From JBKEAJ01 sp047974415 (GTDB lineage: Bacteria; Bacteroidota; Bacteroidia; Bacteroidales; Prolixibacteraceae), in the NCBI GenBank assembly GCA_047974415.1, contig JBKECH010000163.1, positions 1 to 14,711 on the forward strand: a stretch of DNA of 14,711 bases, written 5' to 3'. The notes below the pieces were generated by a model. The model was given only the letters and a program-made list of their open reading frames with translations, was not told the DNA's origin and ran no database searches. Below are positions 6,309 through 13,522 of the stretch, piece by piece; position 1 is the first letter of the stretch; each line of letters starts with the position of its first letter. Made by a program: the position numbers and the translations under genes.

Positions 6309-7520
6309 TTACCCCATATGCTTTACATTAATATTCGGAAACTGGGACTTTAAAATTTCCAGATTATTTGCAATCAATTCGCTTCGTTGTTTTGCACACA
6401 GCTCTGTCCTACCAGCATCTTCTGGAGTATTTAGCACATAATCTTTCAGCTTTTCGATAGTAGTCGTAGCCACGTGCATTCTTGTGTCCGACGAGGCATA
6501 ATATATATATACCTTGCCATCGTCATCCAGAATCCAACCGTTGCTAAATATCACATTAGATACATCACCTACCCTCTCCCTACATAGTGGTTCGATGAAG
6601 TGCCCCGATGGTCGTTTAATGACTTTCCATGGCTCTTGTAAGTCGCTAAGGAAAATATACACCACGTAGCGTAAGCCAGCAGCAGTGCGACGCACTCCAT
6701 GGGCAAGATGTATCCAGCCAATGTCTGTTTTTATGGGGGCTGGACCTTGTCCGTTTTTCACCTCTTTTACAGTGTGATATTGACGAGGGTCTACCATTGT
6801 CTCCTCTCCTATTTCGGCATTCTCCATACTTGATGTAAAACCCACACAGATACCGCTATCGCCTGTATCTATAAATCCTGATTGCGGACGAGTGTAAATC
6901 ATGTACTTCCCGTTTACAAACTCGGGATGCAACACACAGTTGCGCTGTTGCTGAGCTGTAGATTTAAGGTCCGCAAAGCGCTGCCATGTTCTGAGGTCTT
7001 TTGTTCGTGCAATACCACAACTAGCAAGCGCTGCCGAGGAATCGTCAGGTTTACTTTTATCTTTTCTCTCTGCGCAGAACAGACCATAAATCCAACCGTC
7101 TTCGTGTTGTGTTACCCTCATGTCATAAACATTCATCTCGGGGTTGTTGTTTGTTGGCATGGCAATGGGATAATCCCAGAATTGCCATCGGTCAATGCCA
7201 TTGGGGCTTTCGGCAACAGCAAATATAGATTTCACATCAAAACCCTCAGTTCTAACTATCTGGTAGAACTTTCCGTTCAGTTTTATTGCGCCAGCATTAA
7301 ATGTAGTGTTAACTCCCAATCTGGTCATTAGATGTGGGTTAGTTTCGTAGTTCAAATCATAACGCCAAAATGGAGGTGTATGGTCGCGAGTTATTGCTGG
7401 ATATTTATATTTGTCAAATATCCCATTGCCATTTTCTGCGATAGAATTTTCACGTTCTATAAATGCATTATAATCGCTAAACAGCTTCTCAACGTTTTTG
7501 TCAAATTGTTCTTTATTCAT
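6309..7520 (-). CDS. GH130 4-O-beta-D-mannosyl-D-glucose phosphorylase
   Basis: A 403-residue cytoplasmic protein without signal peptide. It closely resembles, from memory, the Bacteroides fragilis enzyme that reversibly phosphorolyses mannosyl-beta-1,4-glucose to alpha-mannose 1-phosphate and glucose (GH130 subfamily 1). Shared blocks are HTPPFWRYDLNYETNP, NAGAIK, VAESPNGID, NVYDMR (~130-135; Asp133 aligns with the proposed catalytic acid), RTKDLRTWQR, HPEFVNGKY, YTRPQSGFIDTG, HLAHGVR, GDVSNVIFSNGW and YYASSDTRMHVATTTIE. It starts 3 nt after the symporter stop, so the two are translationally coupled and the symporter probably imports its substrate. The partner epimerase that makes the substrate from mannobiose is not in the window. 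Mannosyl-glucose is the best guess; other beta-mannosyl acceptors are possible. Confidence 0.92.
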   Translation of the reverse strand: MNKEQFDKNVEKLFSDYNAFIERENSIAENGNGIFDKYKYPAITRDHTPPFWRYDLNYETNPHLMTRLGVNTTFNAGAIKLNGKFYQIVRTEGFDVKSIFAVAESPNGIDRWQFWDYPIAMPTNNNPEMNVYDMRVTQHEDGWIYGLFCAERKDKSKPDDSSAALASCGIARTKDLRTWQRFADLKSTAQQQRNCVLHPEFVNGKYMIYTRPQSGFIDTGDSGICVGFTSSMENAEIGEETMVDPRQYHTVKEVKNGQGPAPIKTDIGWIHLAHGVRRTAAGLRYVVYIFLSDLQEPWKVIKRPSGHFIEPLCRERVGDVSNVIFSNGWILDDDGKVYIYYASSDTRMHVATTTIEKLKDYVLNTPEDAGRTELCAKQRSELIANNLEILKSQFPNINVKHMG

Positions 7521-7523
7521 TTT

Positions 7524-9356
7524 TTATTTCTCTAATTTATCGTACCAATTCTTTTTTAAGATTACTGATGTCACGGCAAGCACCATGCAACTTATTGCCG
7601 CCGACCTATTATCGCGTATCATGAAGTACATCGGAAGCACTACCATGGACATCTGCCACACTATTCCGACTACAACATTTACTGCGTCTCTCCAAAAATC
7701 TTTATTTTCTTCAAAACTTGGGTCTTCTATTTTTATTTTGTTGATAATGGGTTTCCACCACCCCCAAGGTTTCGTCTGTTTATAGAATTTCTTCAGAGTT
7801 TCGTCGTCCTGTGGCTTGGTCAATAAAGAACCAAATATCGAGGCTGCCATAGAAACGACTAAAATCAGAGGAAACAAATAAATATCAGGTAAGGTAGGAC
7901 TGATTACTTCTGTCGACCTGAGTATCCAAACTGCAGTAGCAATGAGTAAGCCTGCCAGCATCCCCCAGAAATACCCATATCCGTTAAAACGCCACCAGAT
8001 CCATTTCAACACATTTGCGGCGGCATAACCTCCATACAGAGCAGATGTAATCCACAGAGTAAGAGTATTTAATGATTGGGCTTTGAAACCCAGTATAACT
8101 CCGATAACAACAAGAGTGATGCTAGACAAATAACTTAGCGACACTAGCTTTTTATTTGAGGCATTGGGGTTTATATATTTTTTGTATATATCGTTTACAA
8201 TGTAAGCTGGGGCAGCATTTACAAATGCGGCAAAAGTTCCCATAAAAGCCGCCAGTAAACCTGCTAGCAGAAGACCTTTTATACCTACGGGCACAAATTG
8301 CTGGATAGCCATTGGTAGCACTTTCTCGAAATCTACACCTGCCCCTTGCAACTGAGGTTTAAGATATACAATAGCCAGGACTCCAAACCCTGCAACCATA
8401 AGGAAACGAGGAATGAAAAGGACAATGTTGGTTATCATGTTCATCTTTGCAGCTTCGGCAGGAGTTTTTGCCGACAAGGTGCGTTGCATATCATAGCTCG
8501 GCACAGGACCAGCTAAACTCGCAAACAAACCTTTAAAAATCATCATTCCTAGCAACAAGCCAAACAATCCGTAGCCGTCTTTATCGATCTTTTCGTTTAC
8601 TCCATCAAGATAGCCCGACCAATCGAGATCTAGGTTCCACGAAGGCATCAGATTGCCCCAACCTGACGGCACCGCGGCTTGAATTTGCTCGGCTGTAACC
8701 GATTGATATGCAATAATACCTATTGCTATGCATGCAAAGGTCATTATTACAAACTGCAGCACTTCAGTAGCAACAACAGAATACATTCCTCCCTTCAGCG
8801 TATATAGCGTTGTGATACCAATGATTATCATTGCGTAGCTTTGCTCGGAGGTGACTGCCAAATACCCTATATGAAAGGACAAATCAGCAGAAAAAAATGT
8901 TGTTGCAAACTTGCCTATACCCTCAAAGAAATAAGTCATAAAGCCAATGACACTTACTATTGCAAATATAATAACGATAAGATGAGCAAGCCGACCACCC
9001 TTATTGTCGCCAAACCTGAAAGTCATCCATTGCGCGCCAGTCATCACATTAGAACGGCGCATCCATATTGCAAGGAACACCATCACAAAAATCTGATTCC
9101 AGACTGGCCAAAGCCACGGTATCCAAGCACTTTTCATTCCATAGACGAAAAAAATAGTCACCGTCCACATCGTCCCCGAGATATCGAACATCCCCGAAGC
9201 ATTGGACAGTCCTAACATGTACCATTTAATAGTATTACCCCCTAAGAAATACGAGTTTAAATCCTTACTCGCATTTTTAGATAGCCAAAAGCCTATGAAT
9301 AAAGTAAGTGCAACGTACGCAAAAACAATGCTGATGTCCAAAATGTTTAGTCCCAT
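7524..9356 (-). CDS. Sodium:solute symporter (SSS family), probable mannosyl-disaccharide importer
   Basis: A 610-residue inner-membrane transporter of the SSS family with about 13-15 hydrophobic segments. The first is at residues ~5-27, followed by the characteristic SYFLGGNTIKWYMLGLSNAS region (~35-54). Other family-like segments are FEGIGKF, TLKGGMYSVVATEVLQF, and GLLLAGLLAAFMGTFAAFVNAAPAYIVNDIY (~365-395). The C-terminal third carries a cytoplasmic stretch (FYKQTKPWGWW) before the last helices. Members couple sugar or other solute uptake to sodium. The 3-nt gap to the GH130 phosphorylase points to a mannosyl-glucose or mannobiose substrate, as in Bacteroides mannan operons. It is the first gene of the minus-strand cluster, divergent from the DUF1599 operon. 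Confidence 0.9.
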   Translation of the reverse strand: MGLNILDISIVFAYVALTLFIGFWLSKNASKDLNSYFLGGNTIKWYMLGLSNASGMFDISGTMWTVTIFFVYGMKSAWIPWLWPVWNQIFVMVFLAIWMRRSNVMTGAQWMTFRFGDNKGGRLAHLIVIIFAIVSVIGFMTYFFEGIGKFATTFFSADLSFHIGYLAVTSEQSYAMIIIGITTLYTLKGGMYSVVATEVLQFVIMTFACIAIGIIAYQSVTAEQIQAAVPSGWGNLMPSWNLDLDWSGYLDGVNEKIDKDGYGLFGLLLGMMIFKGLFASLAGPVPSYDMQRTLSAKTPAEAAKMNMITNIVLFIPRFLMVAGFGVLAIVYLKPQLQGAGVDFEKVLPMAIQQFVPVGIKGLLLAGLLAAFMGTFAAFVNAAPAYIVNDIYKKYINPNASNKKLVSLSYLSSITLVVIGVILGFKAQSLNTLTLWITSALYGGYAAANVLKWIWWRFNGYGYFWGMLAGLLIATAVWILRSTEVISPTLPDIYLFPLILVVSMAASIFGSLLTKPQDDETLKKFYKQTKPWGWWKPIINKIKIEDPSFEENKDFWRDAVNVVVGIVWQMSMVVLPMYFMIRDNRSAAISCMVLAVTSVILKKNWYDKLEK

Positions 9357-9398
9357 TATGCCAAGTATTTAATTCATTTAAAGAATAAATCGCTGTCT

Positions 9399-9526
9399 AA
9401 CCCGAAACATGCATTAGCTCACCTACCACATGCTCCAATCTCTTCAAAACAAAGATCTTATTAGTTTTAAAACCCTTGTTTTATCTAGCTTGATGCCTCG
9501 CTACGGCGTTCCAATGCATAATTCGG
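9399..9526 (+). repeat. Dispersed intergenic repeat, copy B
   Basis: The longest and best bounded copy. Its ends are imperfect inverted repeats: CCGAAACATGCATTAG (9402-9417) and, on the other strand, CCGAATTATGCATTGG (9511-9526). Between them are CTACCACATGCTCCAAT, CCTTGTTTTATCTAGCTT and CCTCGCTACGGCGTTCC. Compared with copy C it carries an extra ~17 nt near 9450-9468, flanked by AAAAC repeats. It fills much of the 341-nt gap between the divergent symporter and DUF1599 genes; the remainder is AT-rich promoter DNA. Confidence 0.75.
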
Positions 9527-9672
9527 ATTTAAGAACTGATATACTCTAAATATTTATCTTATGTTTCAAAAATAATCCAACAAAAGTAATAAAAAAGCAT
9601 TTCGCACAAAACCACCGATAGTACTTAAATTTTGAGTCATGGCAATAAGCAATTCATTCCAATATATTTTTG

Positions 9673-9680
9673 TATCTTTA
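9673..9680 (+). promoter_or_regulatory. Probable -7 box for the DUF1599–DoxX–tpiA operon
   Basis: TATCTTTA fits the Bacteroidota TAnnTTTG -7 box and is preceded by TTTTTG. It lies 17 nt before the chosen ATG, whose 5' side is a nine-T run. No convincing -33 TTTG is found at the usual spacing, so this is a tentative call. It supports the ATG at 9698 over the upstream in-frame TTG at 9632, which would lie before the promoter. Confidence 0.42.
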
Positions 9681-9697
9681 CGCCTCAATTTTTTTTT

Positions 9698-10240
9698 ATG
9701 AGCAACAAAACGCTAGACCAATACGATGCCATGCTGGCACAATGCCGTGATATATTCGAGAAGAAAATGAAAGATTACGGTCCATCTTGGCATGTTCTGC
9801 GACCATCATCGCTTACCGACCAGATATACATAAAGGCTAATCGCATTCGCAGTATAGAAGAGACCGGAGTTACTAAGATCGACGAAGGTGTCTATTCCGA
9901 ATATATAGGTATCATCAACTATTCTCTGATAGCTCAAATACAGCTAGAGTTCGGAGTTTCTGACACTCCCCCAGATTCAGTATTTATCTTAAACAAATAC
10001 AGCGATTACGCACAAAAAGCTAAGGATTTGATGAAAGATAAAAACCATGATTACGGAGAGGCCTGGCGCAAAATGCGAGTTAGCTCAATGACCGACTTAA
10101 TACTAATGAAAATACAAAGGGTGAAACAAATCGAAGACAACAAAGGTAACACCATTATATCGGAAGGCTTAGATGCAAATTATTACGACATCATGAATTA
10201 TGCTATTTTTGCCATGATAAAAATACATTACAAAGAGTAG
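9698..10240 (+). CDS. DUF1599 protein with two tandem domains
   Basis: A 180-residue soluble protein with the DUF1599 fold (named in Pfam, as I recall, nucleotide modification associated domain 1). The domain occurs twice. Repeat 1 (~13-83) has KMKDYGPSWHVLRPSSLTD, KANRIRSIEE and IGIINYSLIAQIQ. Repeat 2 (~105-175) has KNHDYGEAWRKMRVSSMTD, KIQRVKQIED and YDIMNYAIFAMIK. The DYG-(S/A)W, R-SS-TD and RI/V--IE positions are kept in both. Activity is unproven; the family name suggests a link to nucleotides or modified bases, which I do not infer further. It is the first gene of an apparent operon, 2 nt before the membrane protein gene. The start is the ATG just after the T-run. Confidence 0.88.
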   Translation: MSNKTLDQYDAMLAQCRDIFEKKMKDYGPSWHVLRPSSLTDQIYIKANRIRSIEETGVTKIDEGVYSEYIGIINYSLIAQIQLEFGVSDTPPDSVFILNKYSDYAQKAKDLMKDKNHDYGEAWRKMRVSSMTDLILMKIQRVKQIEDNKGNTIISEGLDANYYDIMNYAIFAMIKIHYKE

Positions 10241-10242
10241 AA

Positions 10243-11379
10243 ATGAAAGTAATAGCAAATATTTCACGATTGATTTTGGGTGTACTTTTTGTAGTCTCTG
10301 GATTTGTAAAAGGCATAGACCCATGGGGGTCTGCATATCTATTTCATGACTATTTCGAAGCTTTTGGATGGGAAGGCATGTACAAATATGCCTTTGCAAT
10401 AGGAGTATTACTATCTGCAGTTGAATTTACAGCAGGACTAGCACTATTGTGTAAATTCAAAATGAGATTTACGGCATGGCTAACCCTATTATTTATGCTG
10501 TTTTTCACACCCTTCACTCTATATCTGTGGATTGCAGATCCCATACAAGATTGTGGATGTTTTGGCGACGCCATAAAACTAAGTAACATAGAGACCTTCT
10601 TAAAAAATCTTTTGTTTTTGCCTATGTCTATAGCAGTATTTGCTCACCGTAAAAAATTTAAATCTTGTGGCAATGGACTAATAGGAACAATCTGCTTCTC
10701 ATTGTTTATGCTTACATACGTGGGGGCAGTTTGGTATTCGTACGAACACCTACCAATAATGGACTTTCGCCCATATAAAATAGGTAATAATATAGCAGAA
10801 CAAATGATAATCCCAGCTGATGCACCAGAACCTGTCTACAACAACACATATACATACCGCAATAAAAAAACTGGCGAAGAAGAAAAATTTACTGAAGCGG
10901 ATATTCCATGGCAAGACACTCTAACGTGGGAATACATTTCGACAGAGACAAACGAAATAGAAAAAGGGTTTACTCCTGCAATTACAGATTTTGCAATTCT
11001 TGGATTGGACGGGAGCGATGTAACAAACGACTTTTTAGATGAAGATGGATATTTATTCCTCTTCACTTCAGAGCGTTTATCAAATATACATGCAGACAGT
11101 GCCTTGATAGCAAAAATCAACAAGATTGGAGCTGGAGCTTATGCAAACTACTATTCTTTTATCGGACTGACATCAAGCCCAGCCAATGATTGTTATCAGT
11201 ATATAGATGACAAGCAGCTGACATTTGAGTTTTACAACACTGACGAGAAAGTGCTAAAAACCATGATACGGTCAAACCCAGGACTCATGCTACTAAAAGA
11301 TGGAACAATAATAAGGAAATGGCACTATAATGACATTCCATCATTGACAGAACTAGAAAATATTTTTTTAAACAAATAA
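10243..11379 (+). CDS. MauE/DoxX-type membrane protein with thioredoxin-like tail
   Basis: A 378-residue inner-membrane protein. The N-terminal half has about five hydrophobic segments (near 5-23, 48-70, 76-96, 115-133, 145-165) of the DoxX/MauE type, with FVKGIDPWG after the first and DCGCFGD (103-109) after the third. The CGC pair is typical of MauE-like proteins that move reducing equivalents across the membrane. After a linker, residues ~245-378 look like a thioredoxin fold (DFAILGLDGSDVT, DEDGYLFLFTSE, NPGLMLLKDGTIIRKWH), but no CXXC is present where the active site would be. It lies between DUF1599 and tpiA, with gaps of 2 and 13 nt, an order I recall from other Bacteroidales. The substrate and redox partner are unknown. 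Confidence 0.85.
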   Translation: MKVIANISRLILGVLFVVSGFVKGIDPWGSAYLFHDYFEAFGWEGMYKYAFAIGVLLSAVEFTAGLALLCKFKMRFTAWLTLLFMLFFTPFTLYLWIADPIQDCGCFGDAIKLSNIETFLKNLLFLPMSIAVFAHRKKFKSCGNGLIGTICFSLFMLTYVGAVWYSYEHLPIMDFRPYKIGNNIAEQMIIPADAPEPVYNNTYTYRNKKTGEEEKFTEADIPWQDTLTWEYISTETNEIEKGFTPAITDFAILGLDGSDVTNDFLDEDGYLFLFTSERLSNIHADSALIAKINKIGAGAYANYYSFIGLTSSPANDCYQYIDDKQLTFEFYNTDEKVLKTMIRSNPGLMLLKDGTIIRKWHYNDIPSLTELENIFLNK

Positions 11380-11392
11380 TATATATACAAAA

Positions 11393-12151
11393 ATGAGAAA
11401 AAAAATCGTAGCAGGCAATTGGAAGTGCAACACAACTCTCCAAGAAGGAATTGAGCTTGCAAAAGCTGTAAACAAGGTAGTTTTAGAAACAGGCGACAAG
11501 AATGTTGTTGTTGTATTGGGAGTGCCCGCAACTCACGTTAAGAGTGTTATTGATGCTGTTGATACATCAAGAATTGACGTATCTGCACAGAACTGCGCTG
11601 CTGAAGCAAAAGGAGCATATACTGGAGAAGTTTCTGCATCTATGGTTAAATCAACAGGGGCGACTCACGTCATTTTAGGGCACTCCGAGCGTCGAGAATA
11701 CTATCACGAGAATGCCGAAATACTAAACAAGAAAGTAGCTTTAGCGTTGGAAAATGGACTAACTCCAATTTACTGCTGTGGAGAGACCTTGCAAACACGC
11801 GAGTCTGGAAAACAAAATGATTTTATAAGCAAACAACTTGAAGATACTATCTTCCAGCTACCAGAGGCCGATTTTAAAAAATTGGTAATTGCTTACGAAC
11901 CTATTTGGGCTATAGGTACCGGAGTTACAGCATCAACAGAACAAGCGCAAGACATGTTGGCACATATCAGAAAAACTATAGCAAACAAATATAGCCAAAC
12001 TATAGCCGATGGGATTTCTATACTTTATGGAGGCAGTTGCAATCCTAAAAACGCGAGCGAATTGTTCTCACAAGCCGACATTGACGGCGGTTTAATAGGA
12101 GGAGCATCGCTAAAAGCCGATGACTTTATTCAGATAATAAATGCCTACTAA
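11393..12151 (+). CDS. tpiA: Triosephosphate isomerase
   Basis: A 252-residue TIM-barrel enzyme that interconverts dihydroxyacetone phosphate and glyceraldehyde 3-phosphate in glycolysis; cytoplasmic dimer in the family. Catalytic residues are all present: Lys11 in GNWKCN, His97 in LGHSERR and Glu169 in AYEPIWAIGTG. Phosphate-binding loops are GGSCNPKN (~213-220) and DGGLIGGASL (~231-240). Length is standard. It starts 13 nt after the membrane protein gene and is the last gene of the operon; the transcript probably continues about 170 nt through repeat copy C to the terminator at 12279-12330. Confidence 0.98.
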   Translation: MRKKIVAGNWKCNTTLQEGIELAKAVNKVVLETGDKNVVVVLGVPATHVKSVIDAVDTSRIDVSAQNCAAEAKGAYTGEVSASMVKSTGATHVILGHSERREYYHENAEILNKKVALALENGLTPIYCCGETLQTRESGKQNDFISKQLEDTIFQLPEADFKKLVIAYEPIWAIGTGVTASTEQAQDMLAHIRKTIANKYSQTIADGISILYGGSCNPKNASELFSQADIDGGLIGGASLKADDFIQIINAY

Positions 12152-12170
12152 ACAGTTTATTCATTAAACT

Positions 12171-12274
12171 CGAACATGTACTGAATCGCCGTAGCAAGTG
12201 CTTCAAGCTGGATAAAACAAGGGTTTTGAAGGAATTGGAGCATGTAGCAGGTAAGCTAATGCATGTTTCGGGTT
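12171..12274 (-). repeat. Dispersed intergenic repeat, copy C
   Basis: The reverse complement matches copy B closely: AACCCGAAACATGCATTAGC at the left, ACATGCTCCAATTCCTTC, then CCCTTGTTTTATCCAGCTT and TTGCTACGGCG at the right. It lacks the ~17-nt extra segment of B. Ends are again near-inverted (CCGAAACATG against CGAACATGTACTG). It lies between tpiA and its terminator, so it is probably transcribed as 3' untranslated RNA. Confidence 0.72.
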
Positions 12275-12278
12275 AAAC

Positions 12279-12330
12279 AGAGAGTGCTTAGTGAGCTAAT
12301 TACAGCTTATTAACCACTCTTTATTTTATC
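12279..12330 (+). terminator. Terminator of the DUF1599–DoxX–tpiA operon
   Basis: AGAGTG (12281-12286) pairs with CACTCT (12315-12320). After one mismatch, TTAGTGAGCT (12288-12297) pairs with AGCTTATTAA (12304-12313), including two G-U pairs, around the loop AATTAC. TTATTTTATC follows directly. A stem of about 16 pairs with a T-rich tail on the plus strand is a good intrinsic terminator, 130 nt after the tpiA stop. Confidence 0.75.
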
Positions 12331-12421
12331 ATTTATAGAGCCTTCCACAAAGCCCATCTGTACAACTCAATGTTTTACCTCCGAATCTCAACATCTCGGA
12401 CAAAATTAAATAGCTCAATCA

Positions 12422-13264
12422 ATGCAATATCAAAAATTAGAAGCCAAAATCACCCCCAACACCGAAGCCAACAAAGAAATACTCTTAGCAGTATTGTCCA
12501 ACATGGAGTTCGAGAGCTTTATGGACACCGACGAAGGACTTGACGCCTATATTCAATCGGCGGTTTGCGACAAAACAGAGATAACAGATTTTCTGTTGCA
12601 GTACACCTTGCCTTTTGAATATTCCTTTTCTATTGTGGGAGTGGAAGATGTGAATTGGAACGAAGAATGGGAGAAAAATTATTTTGAACCTGTTGTTTTT
12701 GCTGAAGGCAGATGCGTTGTAAGAGCATCTTTTCATACTGATTATCCACAATGTGACATGGAGCTCATAATCGACCCTGAGATGGCATTTGGCACTGGCA
12801 ACCACCAGACCACCTCAATGATATCTAACTTACTATTTGATATAGACATAACAGACAAGCTAGTGCTGGATTTAGGCTGTGGCACAGGAATTTTGTCCAT
12901 TATCGCATCAAAGTTAGGTGCAAAAAATATCGACGCTGTCGATTACGACGAGTGGTCGTACAAATCGACCCAATCAAATGCAGAACTTAATTCTTGCTCA
13001 AATATAAAATCCATACATGGAAGTCTTAACAAGGTGGGAGGCGCAAAATACGACATTGTACTAGCGAACATTCATCGCAATTTCTTGTTGAACAATATGC
13101 AGGACATATCACTCTTAATAGACAAGCAAGGTATTGTAATCATGAGCGGATTCTATGTTGAAGATATTGACTGCATTGAAAAATCAGCAAAAGAATATGG
13201 TCTAAAACTTACGAAAAAGATATCTAAAAATGATTGGGCAGCTATTATCTTTGAGAAAAAATAA
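12422..13264 (+). CDS. prmA: Ribosomal protein L11 methyltransferase
   Basis: A 280-residue SAM-dependent methyltransferase that trimethylates ribosomal protein L11 in the family. The N-terminal substrate-recognition part contains WNEEWEKNY (79-87). The catalytic domain has DPEMAFGTGNHQTT (118-131), the SAM-binding motif VLDLGCGTG (148-156), an acidic motif in DAVDYDE (~171-177) and LANIHRN (214-220) in place of the common LANI/N-type motif IV. Length is close to the usual ~290. It begins 92 nt after the tpiA terminator, so it is probably transcribed on its own; I see no clear -7/-33 pair. The ATG at 12422 keeps the full N-terminal domain. Confidence 0.96.
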   Translation: MQYQKLEAKITPNTEANKEILLAVLSNMEFESFMDTDEGLDAYIQSAVCDKTEITDFLLQYTLPFEYSFSIVGVEDVNWNEEWEKNYFEPVVFAEGRCVVRASFHTDYPQCDMELIIDPEMAFGTGNHQTTSMISNLLFDIDITDKLVLDLGCGTGILSIIASKLGAKNIDAVDYDEWSYKSTQSNAELNSCSNIKSIHGSLNKVGGAKYDIVLANIHRNFLLNNMQDISLLIDKQGIVIMSGFYVEDIDCIEKSAKEYGLKLTKKISKNDWAAIIFEKK

Positions 13265-13330
13265 TAGAATTACATTGCACAAACACGGAGCACAGTTGAA
13301 TACAAGTAGTCCCAAGTTACACATAAAAAC

Positions 13331-13396
13331 ACTATAGCGAGCAGTTAGAGCCCGACAAAACGGAGCCTTTGACAACATAAGTATAGTGCGCTATAT
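13331..13396 (-). repeat. Possible diverged copy D of the dispersed repeat
   Basis: The reverse complement shows GTTTTGTCGGGCT, then CTGCTCGCTATAG, which line up with GTTTTATCTAGCTT and CCTCGCTACGGC of the other copies at matching spacing. Its ends CTATAGCG and CGCTATATAG are inverted. Similarity is much weaker than among A, B and C, so membership is tentative. The rest of the 258-nt gap to 13522 shows no gene; it holds a weak (14/20) match to the 20-bp motif at 13478-13497. Confidence 0.35.
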
Positions 13397-13522
13397 AGAG
13401 AGGGCTAAGCGTTTGTTTTAAAAGGATGAAGTTACGCAACAGCTGGAGCGGTGCATAATTTGGGCAGTTTATAACAATGTCTGTACATAACATCAATTAT
13501 TGTAAACAAACTATAGTAAATA

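Noticed and set aside
6280..6310. ACAAGC/GCTTGT hairpin after GH130 as terminator
   Set aside because: Six-base stem with a 13-nt loop and no T-run on the minus strand; too weak to call.
6882..7331. 149-codon plus-strand open frame
   Set aside because: Antisense to the GH130 phosphorylase, whose motifs are complete; the plus-strand product has no recognisable domain.
8841..9215. 124-codon plus-strand open frame
   Set aside because: Antisense to the symporter; histidine- and lysine-rich low-quality protein without homology that I recognise.
649..9356. Canonical SusC/SusD polysaccharide utilisation locus
   Set aside because: No TonB-dependent transporter or SusD-like lipoprotein gene is encoded in the window.
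9632..9697. TTG start 22 codons upstream for the DUF1599 gene
   Set aside because: The extension is Phe-rich, unlike the family, and would overlap the likely -7 box; the ATG after the T-run fits better.
12171..12274. Integron attC-like site in the dispersed repeat
   Set aside because: GTTAAAC or GTTAGAC near the ends matches the GTTRRRY core, but no partner RYYYAAC core or cassette arrangement is found.
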